Below are positions 23,845 to 31,746 of a stretch of DNA of 64,000 nucleotides, piece by piece (positions within the stretch are counted from its first letter, which is position 1; every line of letters begins with the position of its first letter). The notes beneath the pieces were generated by a model, which worked only from the letters and a program-made list of their open reading frames with translations, did no database searches and was not told the origin of the DNA. The stretch lies in assembly GCF_040361335.1 (NCBI RefSeq), contig NZ_APNM01000016.1, positions 1-64,000 of the forward strand. The letters are read 5' to 3'. Source of the stretch: APNM01 sp040361335. Lineage in GTDB: Bacteria; Pseudomonadota; Gammaproteobacteria; Nevskiales; Salinisphaeraceae. A program made the position numbers and the translations under genes.

Positions 23845-25116
23845 CTAGAAGTAGAAGCCGACGTTGAGGTTGAGCCGGTTGTCGGACCCGGAGGCGCCCC
23901 GCACGAATGGATCGGCGACACTGAAGAACGGCGCGTTCTCGGCGTTGATCCAGTCGAGATAGGCGAAGATCGGGGCCGCGCCCACGGCGCAGCCGGTGGT
24001 GTTCAGGCGCGAGTCCTGGAAGCCGCTCTCGTCCTTCAGGTATACGCTGAAATCGTGGTAGCAGGTCAGCGAGTCGATCGGCTCCCACGGCACCGGGAAG
24101 TTGTAGGCGATATTGGCGACGCCGAGGTTTGCCCGGCTGGCCAGATCGTAGGTCGCTTCCAGCAGCCCGAACTGCACGGTGTCGTCGCTGACGCCGGGCG
24201 GGTTGTCCGGGTCGAGCACTTGCCGTCCCGCCTGCAACTGGAAATTCCAGCGGCCGCAACGAGCGTCCATGTGCGCGGCCACCGCCCAACGGCTGCCGTT
24301 GTCCCCGGTGGCGATGTTGTGCAGCTGGCCCCATTGGCCGGACAGTCCCACCTCGGTCGGGCAGGCCCCGTTCTGCCCGAGGGTATAGGCGAGCCGGGCA
24401 TTGAACTGATTGCTGTCCTCGTTGCAATTGGCGAGGTTGCCGGCGTCTGGGTCGCAGCCGGTGCGCACGACATCCGGGGCGTAGCGGCCGGGGTCGGCGG
24501 CATTGCCCCATTCGCCGTTCTTGTAGAAGGCCAGCTGCAGATCCCAGGGGCCTTCGCGGTAGAGATACTTGGCGCCGAGATCGTGGTCGTCGCCCAGGCC
24601 CACGTAGTAGGGCAGACCGAACCAGTAGGTGTGCGAGGCGTACGGCAGCAGACCGAAGGGGACCCTGTTCACGCCCACCCGCAGCTCGCTGGTCTCCGAC
24701 AAGGCGTAGCCGCCCCAGGCGTGATGGATGGTCTCGGTGTAGGGATACCAGCGGTACTCGGCGGAGAATGTGAACCCGCCCTTTTGGCCGTCCACGTTGA
24801 GACGGAACAGCTCGAAAGCGGAATCGCCGTACTTGTCGTCGCCGGCGTCGTCGAAATCATTGTAGAAGAGGTTGAAGCGGGCCGCGCCGCCGATCTCGAG
24901 GCGATCCGCCGGTTGTTCCGCCTGCTGCGCGGTCACCTCCGTCGGTACCAGCCGCCCCTCTTCGGTCAGCCGTTCCATGCGCTGCTCCAGTTGCTCGATG
25001 CGTTTGCGTTGGGCATCGAGTTCCTCCCGCAGCGCGTCGGCTTCGGTGGCGGCCAGGGTCGCCGGCGAAAAGACCAACAGCAGGGTCAGGGCGCATGCCA
25101 GCGGACGCTCGTTCAT
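23845..25116 (-). CDS. Outer-membrane porin with coiled-coil N terminus
   Basis: This 423-residue protein has a signal peptide, then a short coiled coil (ALREELDAQRKRIEQLEQRM, residues ~28-50) as in trimeric phosphate-selective-type porins. A beta-barrel region follows (GGAARFNLFYNDFDD and onward) and it ends in NLNVGFYF with a terminal Phe. Six or more cysteines (GCDPDAGNLANC, ARCGRW) are unusual in a porin and may form disulfides. ATG 25116 is favoured. Transcribed with the solute-binding protein gene. Confidence 0.82.
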   Translation of the reverse strand: MNERPLACALTLLLVFSPATLAATEADALREELDAQRKRIEQLEQRMERLTEEGRLVPTEVTAQQAEQPADRLEIGGAARFNLFYNDFDDAGDDKYGDSAFELFRLNVDGQKGGFTFSAEYRWYPYTETIHHAWGGYALSETSELRVGVNRVPFGLLPYASHTYWFGLPYYVGLGDDHDLGAKYLYREGPWDLQLAFYKNGEWGNAADPGRYAPDVVRTGCDPDAGNLANCNEDSNQFNARLAYTLGQNGACPTEVGLSGQWGQLHNIATGDNGSRWAVAAHMDARCGRWNFQLQAGRQVLDPDNPPGVSDDTVQFGLLEATYDLASRANLGVANIAYNFPVPWEPIDSLTCYHDFSVYLKDESGFQDSRLNTTGCAVGAAPIFAYLDWINAENAPFFSVADPFVRGASGSDNRLNLNVGFYF

Positions 25117-25611
25117 TGCAATCCCCGTTGTTCTAGCCCGCATTCGTCATGAGGCATCGCGTTCCTGGCGCCGGCCGCAGTGCGATCCGGCGCCGCCGTG
25201 GAGCGCAAAGCGTAGCCATAGCTTTCGCTCCGAGAGGCGGAGCGGGGCCCCGCCGCGAAGCGGTGGGGTGCGACCCTCGGCGGAGCGAACGAGCCCGTTG
25301 CCGCGGAGCTTGTTCCGCCCGCCGGCGGTCGCATCCCCAGCCAAGCTGGGGCCCCTGCTCCGCGCCTCGGGCGGAGGTTTGCGTGAACGGCAAGCCGGGC
25401 GCGCGAGGGCAAGCCAGGGGCGTGATAGCGCGAGGCGACGGTGACAAAGTGTCACCACGGCAAACGACACCAAATCTAGTATAAGAGTCTGAAATCATTG
25501 CTATTATTAGTGTCGCCTCGCACGGCCTCGTGACGGATGCGGGCTAGGGCGCAGGCCAGGGGTCGTCTGGCCTGACACCGTCTTGCGCCGTCCTGGCTTA
25601 TGGTGTCCATC
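25117..25611. other. Gene-free stretch upstream of the porin operon
   Basis: The 495 bp hold a very GC-rich section (25150-25440) in which several frames stay open on both strands, but none has a protein-like composition. A palindromic operator candidate (25440-25456) and an AT-rich segment with a leftward TATACT -10 (25478-25483) lie at the far end. I see no RNA gene. Confidence 0.6.
25440..25456. promoter_or_regulatory. Perfect palindromic operator candidate
   Basis: GGTGACA-AAG-TGTCACC is a 7-3-7 perfect inverted repeat. It lies just downstream of a possible leftward start site defined by TATACT at 25478-25483, which fits a repressor site controlling the porin and solute-binding protein genes. 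The regulator is not in the window. Confidence 0.55.
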
Positions 25612-26511
25612 TCAACCGCGACGGCCAGCCGCTGTCCGTCGGCCGGGCTCGGTCGCGACCAACTGGATCCCGAGGATCGTGACGACGATGCCCAAGACCT
25701 GAACCAGGTTGAGCCGCTCTTCGAAGAACAGGCCGCCCAGCAGCAGGCCGAAGACCGGCGTCAGAAAGGTGAAGGTGTTGAGCCGGTTCAGCGGCGCCCG
25801 CGCCAGCAGGTAATACCAGAGGGCGGTCATGAGCGCGGTGCCGAACACGGCGAGGCCGACGAGACTGGCGACAAAGCGCATCGTCCAGGCGATCTCCCAG
25901 CCCTCGCCGAGGGCTTGCGCGCCTACCGCCAGCGCCACCGCGCCGACCAGCAGCTGCAGCCCGGTAGCCATCAGCACATCGGCGCGGCCCGCCAGCGCCT
26001 TGAGCAGGACATTGCCCACCGCCGTGCCCACCGCGCCGAGGCTGATCCACAGAAAGGCCTGCATGCCGGCCGCGTGGTCCGGTCCCGACAGGCTGGGCAG
26101 CGACATCACCACCACGCCGACGAAGCCCAACAGCAGACCGGTGCCGATGCGCGGGGTGAGCCGCTCGGACAGGAAGATCATGGCCAGCACGGCGGCGATC
26201 AGGGGCTGGATATTCGCCAGCACGGTGGCCAGACCCGGCGAGATTTTGCCGCCGCCCAGGAACATGCCGCCGAAGCCCAGGCCGGTGAAGGAGAGGCCGA
26301 TGGCGGCGATCAGTCCCAGATTGGCAAGGCCGCTTGGCCACGGGCGATCCAACCAAACAGCCAGTAGCAGCACCAACACCCCGGCCAGAGCCGCCCGCGC
26401 GGCGGCGAAGACCAGTGGCTGGGCTTCGCCCAGACCAACCTGGATAAGCGGGAAGCAGATCGCCCAGAGGAAGGCGACCAGCACCATGAGCAGGACATCG
26501 CGGGTTTGCAT
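25612..26511 (-). CDS. EamA/DMT-family transporter
   Basis: This 299-residue inner-membrane protein has ten helices in two EamA repeats, each starting with the typical small-residue pattern (LLMVLVAFLWAICFPLIQVG; LWISLGAVGTAVGNVLLKAL). Drug/metabolite transporters of this family export amino acids or other metabolites. ATG 26511 is chosen; a TTG 30 bp upstream is possible. Substrate cannot be predicted. Another EamA gene lies at 45681-46613 but the two are not close paralogues. Confidence 0.88.
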   Translation of the reverse strand: MQTRDVLLMVLVAFLWAICFPLIQVGLGEAQPLVFAAARAALAGVLVLLLAVWLDRPWPSGLANLGLIAAIGLSFTGLGFGGMFLGGGKISPGLATVLANIQPLIAAVLAMIFLSERLTPRIGTGLLLGFVGVVVMSLPSLSGPDHAAGMQAFLWISLGAVGTAVGNVLLKALAGRADVLMATGLQLLVGAVALAVGAQALGEGWEIAWTMRFVASLVGLAVFGTALMTALWYYLLARAPLNRLNTFTFLTPVFGLLLGGLFFEERLNLVQVLGIVVTILGIQLVATEPGRRTAAGRRG

Positions 26512-26648
26512 GGCTGCGTTGATCAGCCGGATGCTGTCCAATGCGGCCAGTGGAGGTGCTTGTGCGGACTCGGGCGATCCATCGTATCAACATCGGGAGG
26601 ATTCGGGTCTTCTTTTGCTTGGATCATATAAGAGGGTGTAGACAGTCG

Positions 26649-27977
26649 TTAATCGACATATAGAACAGGAGCAAAACCGCCGCCCCGAGTCCTGAAGTTG
26701 GTTGTCTGGCCCTGATACAGGCGCGCCGCGATCATTTGCACTTCGCCGTGGTAGGCATAGGCCCGAATATCGAACTTCAAGTTCGTGTCCTGGCCGTCGA
26801 CTTTAAGCGTTCGATGAGCCGGCGCCACGCGTTGCTGAGCAACATAGCGGTCTTTCAGGATATTCGCCCATGTCTTTTGGGTGACCTTGTCTCCACGGTA
26901 AGCCGCGCGGCTGCCGAAGCCATGCGCCGGTTTGAAGAACAGATTTTTTCTTTGTCGCCAAACAGCCTCCGCGTTGGCTTCAGTGATTTGGATGGTGGGC
27001 GGAATGCCGGCCTCGAGGATGTCGATATCCTCATCGTCGGCGCCCCAGCTTTTCAGTTGCGCTGCGTCGGACAGCAATGTGAGGTTGCGTTTATCCGCGA
27101 ACAGGGCGTAGGTCCTTGGATGCGGCGTCAAGACAATCGCATTGTTCAAATAGGCAGCTTTCAATGCGTTGTGCTTCGGGTGCTCCAATGGAAAATCCGT
27201 CAATCGGTTGTAGACTAAATCCACCGACTGTTCCTGGTGCCATAATTGCCCATTTTTCCAGACGAGTTCTGACGGATCCGCAATCATTGCATGGTAGCCT
27301 CGGCTCTGAAAAAGCTGCCTTGCGAGCACAAAATCAGGGAAAAGGTGCTGGTCTTGTGGGCTCTCGTCAACGATCGCTATCGTGGATAGAGCACGACCCA
27401 TATCTTGTCGGTGCCATTCTGACTCGAACATTTGCACAATCTGATCATCGAGTGAACCTTCGCTTTTTAAGGGCGACACGAAGGGTGCCCCGCAGCAGGT
27501 TTTCTGAGGCTGGATCAGGATTGAATTCAGAAATGCGCCACCGGCATTGGTATTGATCTCGATCAGTTGCGGACCTGTTTTCCCGATATGGAAGTCGTAA
27601 CCCATGAAAACACCGAGTGCGCCGCCAGGGTTATGCCCCGCAATCGGAGGCGCCCAGCCCAATACCTTTGACTGGTAGGGGCCCAAAGCTGCAACTCGTT
27701 CCACGGAGCTAATAATTGCTTGCATCCGCTCGATTTCCGCTTTGGTGACGAAAACAGCAACCGAAGCGAAGAAATGCGATAGGGTTTCCTGGTTGATGCT
27801 GTCAGCGTAGGCATGTGAATCGTTGCCCGCGGGCGTTGGTTTTAGAGTTTCCGCGCGCGTCGTGGGACAGGGGCACAAGCGGTTGAGTTCTTCCGCAGAT
27901 CGGTTATTCATACGGCAACTTCGGCCAGCTATCGTGCGTTCAAGGTCGTCATTGATGGCGTTCGCTCCACTGTTCAT
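26649..27977 (-). CDS. ATP-grasp domain protein of unknown substrate
   Basis: This 442-residue protein has ATP-grasp features: LIEINTNAGGAFLNSIL near residue 138, the NLFFKPAHGFGSRAAYRG lysine/glycine loop near 347, a VAQQRVAP strand and KFDIRAYAYHGEVQMIAARL as the metal-binding region. ATP-grasp enzymes join a carboxylate to an amine or thiol through an acyl-phosphate. Substrate unknown. Base composition is clearly less GC-rich than its neighbours and codon use differs, which suggests recent transfer. It follows the ICMT-like gene by 21 bp on the same strand. The N-terminal ~60 residues hold a CPCP motif and no recognisable domain. Confidence 0.78.
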   Translation of the reverse strand: MNSGANAINDDLERTIAGRSCRMNNRSAEELNRLCPCPTTRAETLKPTPAGNDSHAYADSINQETLSHFFASVAVFVTKAEIERMQAIISSVERVAALGPYQSKVLGWAPPIAGHNPGGALGVFMGYDFHIGKTGPQLIEINTNAGGAFLNSILIQPQKTCCGAPFVSPLKSEGSLDDQIVQMFESEWHRQDMGRALSTIAIVDESPQDQHLFPDFVLARQLFQSRGYHAMIADPSELVWKNGQLWHQEQSVDLVYNRLTDFPLEHPKHNALKAAYLNNAIVLTPHPRTYALFADKRNLTLLSDAAQLKSWGADDEDIDILEAGIPPTIQITEANAEAVWRQRKNLFFKPAHGFGSRAAYRGDKVTQKTWANILKDRYVAQQRVAPAHRTLKVDGQDTNLKFDIRAYAYHGEVQMIAARLYQGQTTNFRTRGGGFAPVLYVD

Positions 27978-27998
27978 CGCACACTCATCGAGTTCATG

Positions 27999-28652
27999 CT
28001 AATTCTCCGTTCGGCGGTTGGCAGTGAAACTCGGAATGAAACCCGGCACCCTGGCCGCATAGGCCCGCCAGGCGGCGCTGAACTCGGCCTCGGCCTCGCG
28101 TTCCTCGTGCCGTGCCAGGCGTAGGTACATATAAGTCAGTACCGGGAACATGGCCAGGGTGAGCAGGGTCGGCCACTGCAGCAGAAAGCCGAACATGATC
28201 AGGATGAAGCCCAGGTATTGCGGATGGCGCAGGCGCGCGTAAGGGCCGGTGACGGCCAGTTCACCGACGCGCTGGGCGGCGTAGAGCACCCGCCAGGCCG
28301 CCGCGATCAGCATGAAGCCGCCGCCGATGAAGGCGAAGCTGAGCAGGTGGAACGGCCCGAAGTGCGGGTTCGCCTCCCAGCCGAGCAGCATCTCCAGCAG
28401 GTGCCCGGCGTCGTGTGACAGCCAGTCGACGCCGGGATAATTGCTCTGCAGCCAGCCGGAGAGCAAATAGATGGTCAGCGGGAAGCCGTACATCTCGGTG
28501 AACAGCGCCACCAGGAAGGCGGAAAAAGCGCCGAAACTGCGCCAGTCCCGCTTGGTCTGGGGCTTGAAGAAGCTGAAGGCGAAGAAGATGAAGATGAAGG
28601 AGTTGATCAGCACCAACCCCCACAGGCCGTAGGCCGAGGCTGTTTCATGCAT
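27999..28652 (-). CDS. Isoprenylcysteine/phospholipid methyltransferase-like membrane protein
   Basis: This 217-residue protein has five to six helices and the ICMT/PEMT signature near the end: LRHPQYLGFILIMFG, then RHEEREAEAEF. The His-Pro-Gln-Tyr and Glu-Glu elements bind S-adenosylmethionine and the substrate in this superfamily. In bacteria the substrate is normally not a prenylated protein; lipid, thiol or metalloid methylation are possibilities. A paralogue sits in the copper operon (48090-48755), which ties this gene to metal stress by association. It is in a run with DUF2933, 2 bp apart. Confidence 0.82.
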   Translation of the reverse strand: MHETASAYGLWGLVLINSFIFIFFAFSFFKPQTKRDWRSFGAFSAFLVALFTEMYGFPLTIYLLSGWLQSNYPGVDWLSHDAGHLLEMLLGWEANPHFGPFHLLSFAFIGGGFMLIAAAWRVLYAAQRVGELAVTGPYARLRHPQYLGFILIMFGFLLQWPTLLTLAMFPVLTYMYLRLARHEEREAEAEFSAAWRAYAARVPGFIPSFTANRRTEN

Positions 28653-28654
28653 GG

Positions 28655-28921
28655 CTAGTCTTCCTTATCTTGGTCGTTATGGGTGCCATGTCCGCCATGG
28701 CCGCCGTGACCGTGACCGCCGTGCATGAAGACATGCATCAGCGGGCATAGCGCCAGGATCAGCAGCCAGGGCAGGATGCCGATAATGTGCGCCTGGTGCT
28801 CCTCCCAGAGCAGGAACACGGCGAGCCCCAGAAAGACCGCCAGCACCGGCCAGTAGCGTGCCGGATGCGGCTTGGCGTGGCGCTGCTCATGCGAGCTTGG
28901 TTCGTGACGATGGGTAGTCAT
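28655..28921 (-). CDS. DUF2933-family membrane protein with His-rich tail
   Basis: This 88-residue protein has two hydrophobic helices (VLAVFLGLAVFLLWEEH and IIGILPWLLILALCPLMHVF) and a C-terminal tail GGHGHGGHGGHGTHNDQ rich in His. This matches DUF2933, a family found beside copper- and heavy-metal-resistance genes. The Cys-Pro and Met-His in helix 2 plus the tail could bind Cu or Zn. Function not established. It lies 4 bp after the membrane-protein gene at 28926. Confidence 0.82.
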   Translation of the reverse strand: MTTHRHEPSSHEQRHAKPHPARYWPVLAVFLGLAVFLLWEEHQAHIIGILPWLLILALCPLMHVFMHGGHGHGGHGGHGTHNDQDKED

Positions 28922-28925
28922 GGTT

Positions 28926-29414
28926 TCACTCCCGGTTCGATGGGTTCATATGGATCGCGCCGATCAGTTGCCGGCGGGCCAGACTCAGCGCCAGCGGCGG
29001 CAGCAGCAGCCATTGCAGCAGCGGCGCCAGGCCGGTGCCGAGCCCGGGCAGCACCGGTGCGGTTTCGGCATAGGCCCAGCGGTCGAGCATGGCCGTGGCC
29101 AGATGCTCGAAGACCACGGTCACCGCCAGGCCGATGCCAAGGTAGACGCTGAATGGCAGGAGTCTGGGTGCCAATACCCAGGCGCGGGTGCCGGCGACGA
29201 GCGCCGCCCCCCAGAAGGCAAACAGCATAATGATCACGTCGCCGAAGGTGGCCTGGGTACACAGCCAGATCACGTCCCAGTGGCCCGCTTGGCCGATCGC
29301 CGCATAAAACGGCACCACCCACATCTCCCAGACGAAGTGGAGCAGAAAGCCGAAGAATGCCAGCGGCAGCTCGGGGGCGAGCAACGGCTTGGATGACAGT
29401 GTTTGCAGGAACAT
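28926..29414 (-). CDS. Hypothetical four-helix membrane protein
   Basis: This 162-residue protein has about four hydrophobic helices and conserved-looking polar residues (FVWEMWVVPFY, TQATFGDVIIML, VFEHLATAMLDRWAY) within them. I do not recognise a named family. It lies between an AI-2E transporter (8 bp upstream) and DUF2933 (4 bp downstream), so the four genes 27999-30505 are likely one transcript. Confidence 0.7.
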   Translation of the reverse strand: MFLQTLSSKPLLAPELPLAFFGFLLHFVWEMWVVPFYAAIGQAGHWDVIWLCTQATFGDVIIMLFAFWGAALVAGTRAWVLAPRLLPFSVYLGIGLAVTVVFEHLATAMLDRWAYAETAPVLPGLGTGLAPLLQWLLLPPLALSLARRQLIGAIHMNPSNRE

Positions 29415-29422
29415 GCCGAACC

Positions 29423-30505
29423 CTAATCACACGCTCCGGCCGGCAGTGAGCCGGCCGGCTTGCGGCTGAGCAAAATGGCCGCCGGGCGCAAGGCGGGGAT
29501 GTGATCGAGGACGATGACGAGGGTGGCGGTGAGCAGCACCCCGATCAGGGCGCCCGCCAGTCCCCAGACCCAGCCCCAGAAGACGATGGAGACCAGCACC
29601 ACGATCGGCGGGATGGCCAGGGTGCGCCCCGCCAAGCGCGGGTCCACGAAGTTGCCCAGCACCTGTTGGATAATGATCAGCCCGACGAGAGTGCTCAGTG
29701 CCTGCCACGGCCCGAATTGCAGCAGGGCGATGATCGTCGGCGGTACCACGGCGATGGTCGAGCCGACATAGGGGATGAAATTGAGCAGGAAGATCACGAT
29801 GCCCCAGAGCAGGGCGAAGTCCACGCCCAGCCACCATAGCCACAGGCCACTGCTGACCCCGGTGAGGGCGCTGATCCAGGTCTTGACGACCAGGAATCGC
29901 CGCACCTGCTCCGAGGCGGCATAAACGGTTCCCATGATTGCCCGGGCCCGGGCTTCACCCAGACTGGAGGCGATTTTCTCGCGCCATTCCCCGGCCTCGA
30001 TGAGCATGAGCAGCACCAGGAAGAACACTAGCAGCAGCATGGCCGTCAGCAGCCAGAGATAGCCTACCCCGGACGTCACCAGCGCAAGCGCTTGGCTGGA
30101 CAGGTCCTGCAGGGGTCGGGCGAGCATCTCCAGATGCACTTCGTGGCGCTGTGCCAACGCTTGCCATTGGTCCCAAAGCTGCTGGCCGGACTGAATATAG
30201 GCGGGCGCCTTCTCGAACAGCATGCCCAGGCTCAACCAGACGGTTCCGCCCAGCAGGCCCAGCACGGCCACAAACATTGACATGCAGGCCATGACGCTCA
30301 GCCATCGCAGCCGGGCGGGGAGCCAGCCGTCCAGCCGGCGTTGCAGGGGACGCAGGACGAGGGTCACGAAAAAGGCCAGGGTCAGGGGCATGGTCACCAC
30401 GTAGGTGGCCTTGAGCGCCCACCCCACCAGGATGATGGTGATGATGCTCAGCAGAACGACGAGCGTCTGGCGGCTGTGGCTGGCGTTGGGTTCGGAGTCG
30501 GTCAT
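29423..30505 (-). CDS. AI-2E family transporter, second copy
   Basis: This 360-residue protein is a close paralogue of the one at 13206-14321, aligning along its length (for example ATYVVTMPLTLAFFV and NFIPYVGSTIAVVP against the equivalents there). The tail ends in a Cys-Asp after PAGAC. This copy keeps what looks like a natural C terminus, in contrast to the copy interrupted by the MITE-like repeat. Function as in the family: small-molecule or Na+/H+ exchange, undecided. Confidence 0.88.
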   Translation of the reverse strand: MTDSEPNASHSRQTLVVLLSIITIILVGWALKATYVVTMPLTLAFFVTLVLRPLQRRLDGWLPARLRWLSVMACMSMFVAVLGLLGGTVWLSLGMLFEKAPAYIQSGQQLWDQWQALAQRHEVHLEMLARPLQDLSSQALALVTSGVGYLWLLTAMLLLVFFLVLLMLIEAGEWREKIASSLGEARARAIMGTVYAASEQVRRFLVVKTWISALTGVSSGLWLWWLGVDFALLWGIVIFLLNFIPYVGSTIAVVPPTIIALLQFGPWQALSTLVGLIIIQQVLGNFVDPRLAGRTLAIPPIVVLVSIVFWGWVWGLAGALIGVLLTATLVIVLDHIPALRPAAILLSRKPAGSLPAGACD

Positions 30506-30548
30506 ATCGCGGCTTTAACGCTGTGCCGAGGCTGGCATATCCAGAGTC

Positions 30549-31670
30549 CTACAGCCAGCGCCGTGCCGCCCAGGCAAGCGGCGTCAGCAGACGGTCGCCG
30601 ATGGGCCGATGCGGCCGGGCGGCGATGTCGAATGCCTCGGCGTCGGCAAGGTCCGTCTCGAATTGCCTCTCCAGCGCCGCCGCCAGCGTGGGGCTGCGGG
30701 CGCATAGATTGAGCTCGTGGTTGAGGAACAGGCTGCGGTAGTCCAGGTTGGCGGTACCCACGCTGGCCCAGTCCCCGTCCACGGCCAGGGTCTTGGCATG
30801 CAGCAGGCGTGAGCGATAGCCGAAGACTTGGATCCCCTGGCGCTGTAAGCGTGTATAAATGCGCCTTGCGATCCAGCGCACCGGTGCGATGTCGCTCTGA
30901 TGGGGCACCAGCAGGCGCACGGCCACTCCGCGCGCGGCTGCATCCGCCAGGGCCTGCTGGGTCCACGCGTCGGGCACGAAATAGGGGGTGGTCAGGTCGA
31001 TGCGTTGTCGTGCCGAGCCGAACATGGCCGCGAACACGCAGTGCAGGCGGTGCGGGCAGTCCGCCGACTTGTTGGGTAATACCACGGCGCTGGGCCGTTC
31101 CGACGCGGGATCGGGATGGTAGGGGCGGCCTTGCCACAGGGCGCGGAAGGCCGCGTGGGCCTGCCGGGCCAGGGCGCCGGTCATGGCCACATGAGTGTCG
31201 CGCCAGCGGCGCTCGCCGTAATACCGTCGCGAGTTCTCTCGATGGATGTTGAAGCCGCCCAGATAGGCCTGCCGGCGATCCACCACCAGCAGTTTGCGAT
31301 GGTTGCGCTGGTTATAGCGTAGCGGCCGCGTCCAGTGCCAGCGGTGAAACCAGCGTAGCCGAATGCCGCTTTGCCGCAGGAGGCGATCGAGGCCCCGAGA
31401 GGCCCAGAACAGCGAGCCTGCCGCGTCCAGATGCACGGATACGCGCACGCCGGCGCGTGCCCGCTCGGCCAGGGCCTCGGCGAATTGCCGGCCCACCTCG
31501 TCGTCCGCGAAGATGTAGCTTTCCAGCGCCACTTCGCGTTCGGCCCGGTCGATGGCCGCGAGCATGGCGGTGTAAAGTTCGTCGCCCTCCGTGAACAGCC
31601 GGAAGGGCTCGTCGCCGGGCCACAGCAGGGGTTCGCAGCGGTCGCGGCGGCGACGCGTAAGGTAGCTCAC
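30549..31670 (-). CDS. clsB: Cardiolipin synthase B-like phospholipase D protein
   Basis: This 373-residue enzyme has two HKD motifs: NHRKLLVVDRRQAYLGGFNI near residue 123 and LHAKTLAVDGDWASVGTANL near 300. The two motifs build one active site. Length, spacing and the GGFNIHREN segment fit ClsB, which makes cardiolipin from phosphatidylglycerol and other lipids. No long hydrophobic N terminus is present, as in ClsB and unlike ClsA. It stands alone between the BCCT and AI-2E genes on the same strand. Confidence 0.88.
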   Translation of the reverse strand: MSYLTRRRRDRCEPLLWPGDEPFRLFTEGDELYTAMLAAIDRAEREVALESYIFADDEVGRQFAEALAERARAGVRVSVHLDAAGSLFWASRGLDRLLRQSGIRLRWFHRWHWTRPLRYNQRNHRKLLVVDRRQAYLGGFNIHRENSRRYYGERRWRDTHVAMTGALARQAHAAFRALWQGRPYHPDPASERPSAVVLPNKSADCPHRLHCVFAAMFGSARQRIDLTTPYFVPDAWTQQALADAAARGVAVRLLVPHQSDIAPVRWIARRIYTRLQRQGIQVFGYRSRLLHAKTLAVDGDWASVGTANLDYRSLFLNHELNLCARSPTLAAALERQFETDLADAEAFDIAARPHRPIGDRLLTPLAWAARRWL

Positions 31671-31746
31671 GCCGCCGCTCCGGGCCGGGCGACGGCCCCG
31701 CCATGCGCGTACGCGACGCTACCTGCAACGCAATGCATGCGTCGGC

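Noticed and set aside
22762..25152. A 796-codon plus-strand open frame opposite the binding-protein and porin genes
   Set aside because: It spans two separate minus-strand genes with signal peptides and recognised motifs, and has no domain of its own.
25133..25498. Open frames in both strands upstream of the porin gene
   Set aside because: They overlap one another in several frames, lack motifs or ribosome sites, and have the composition of GC-rich non-coding DNA.
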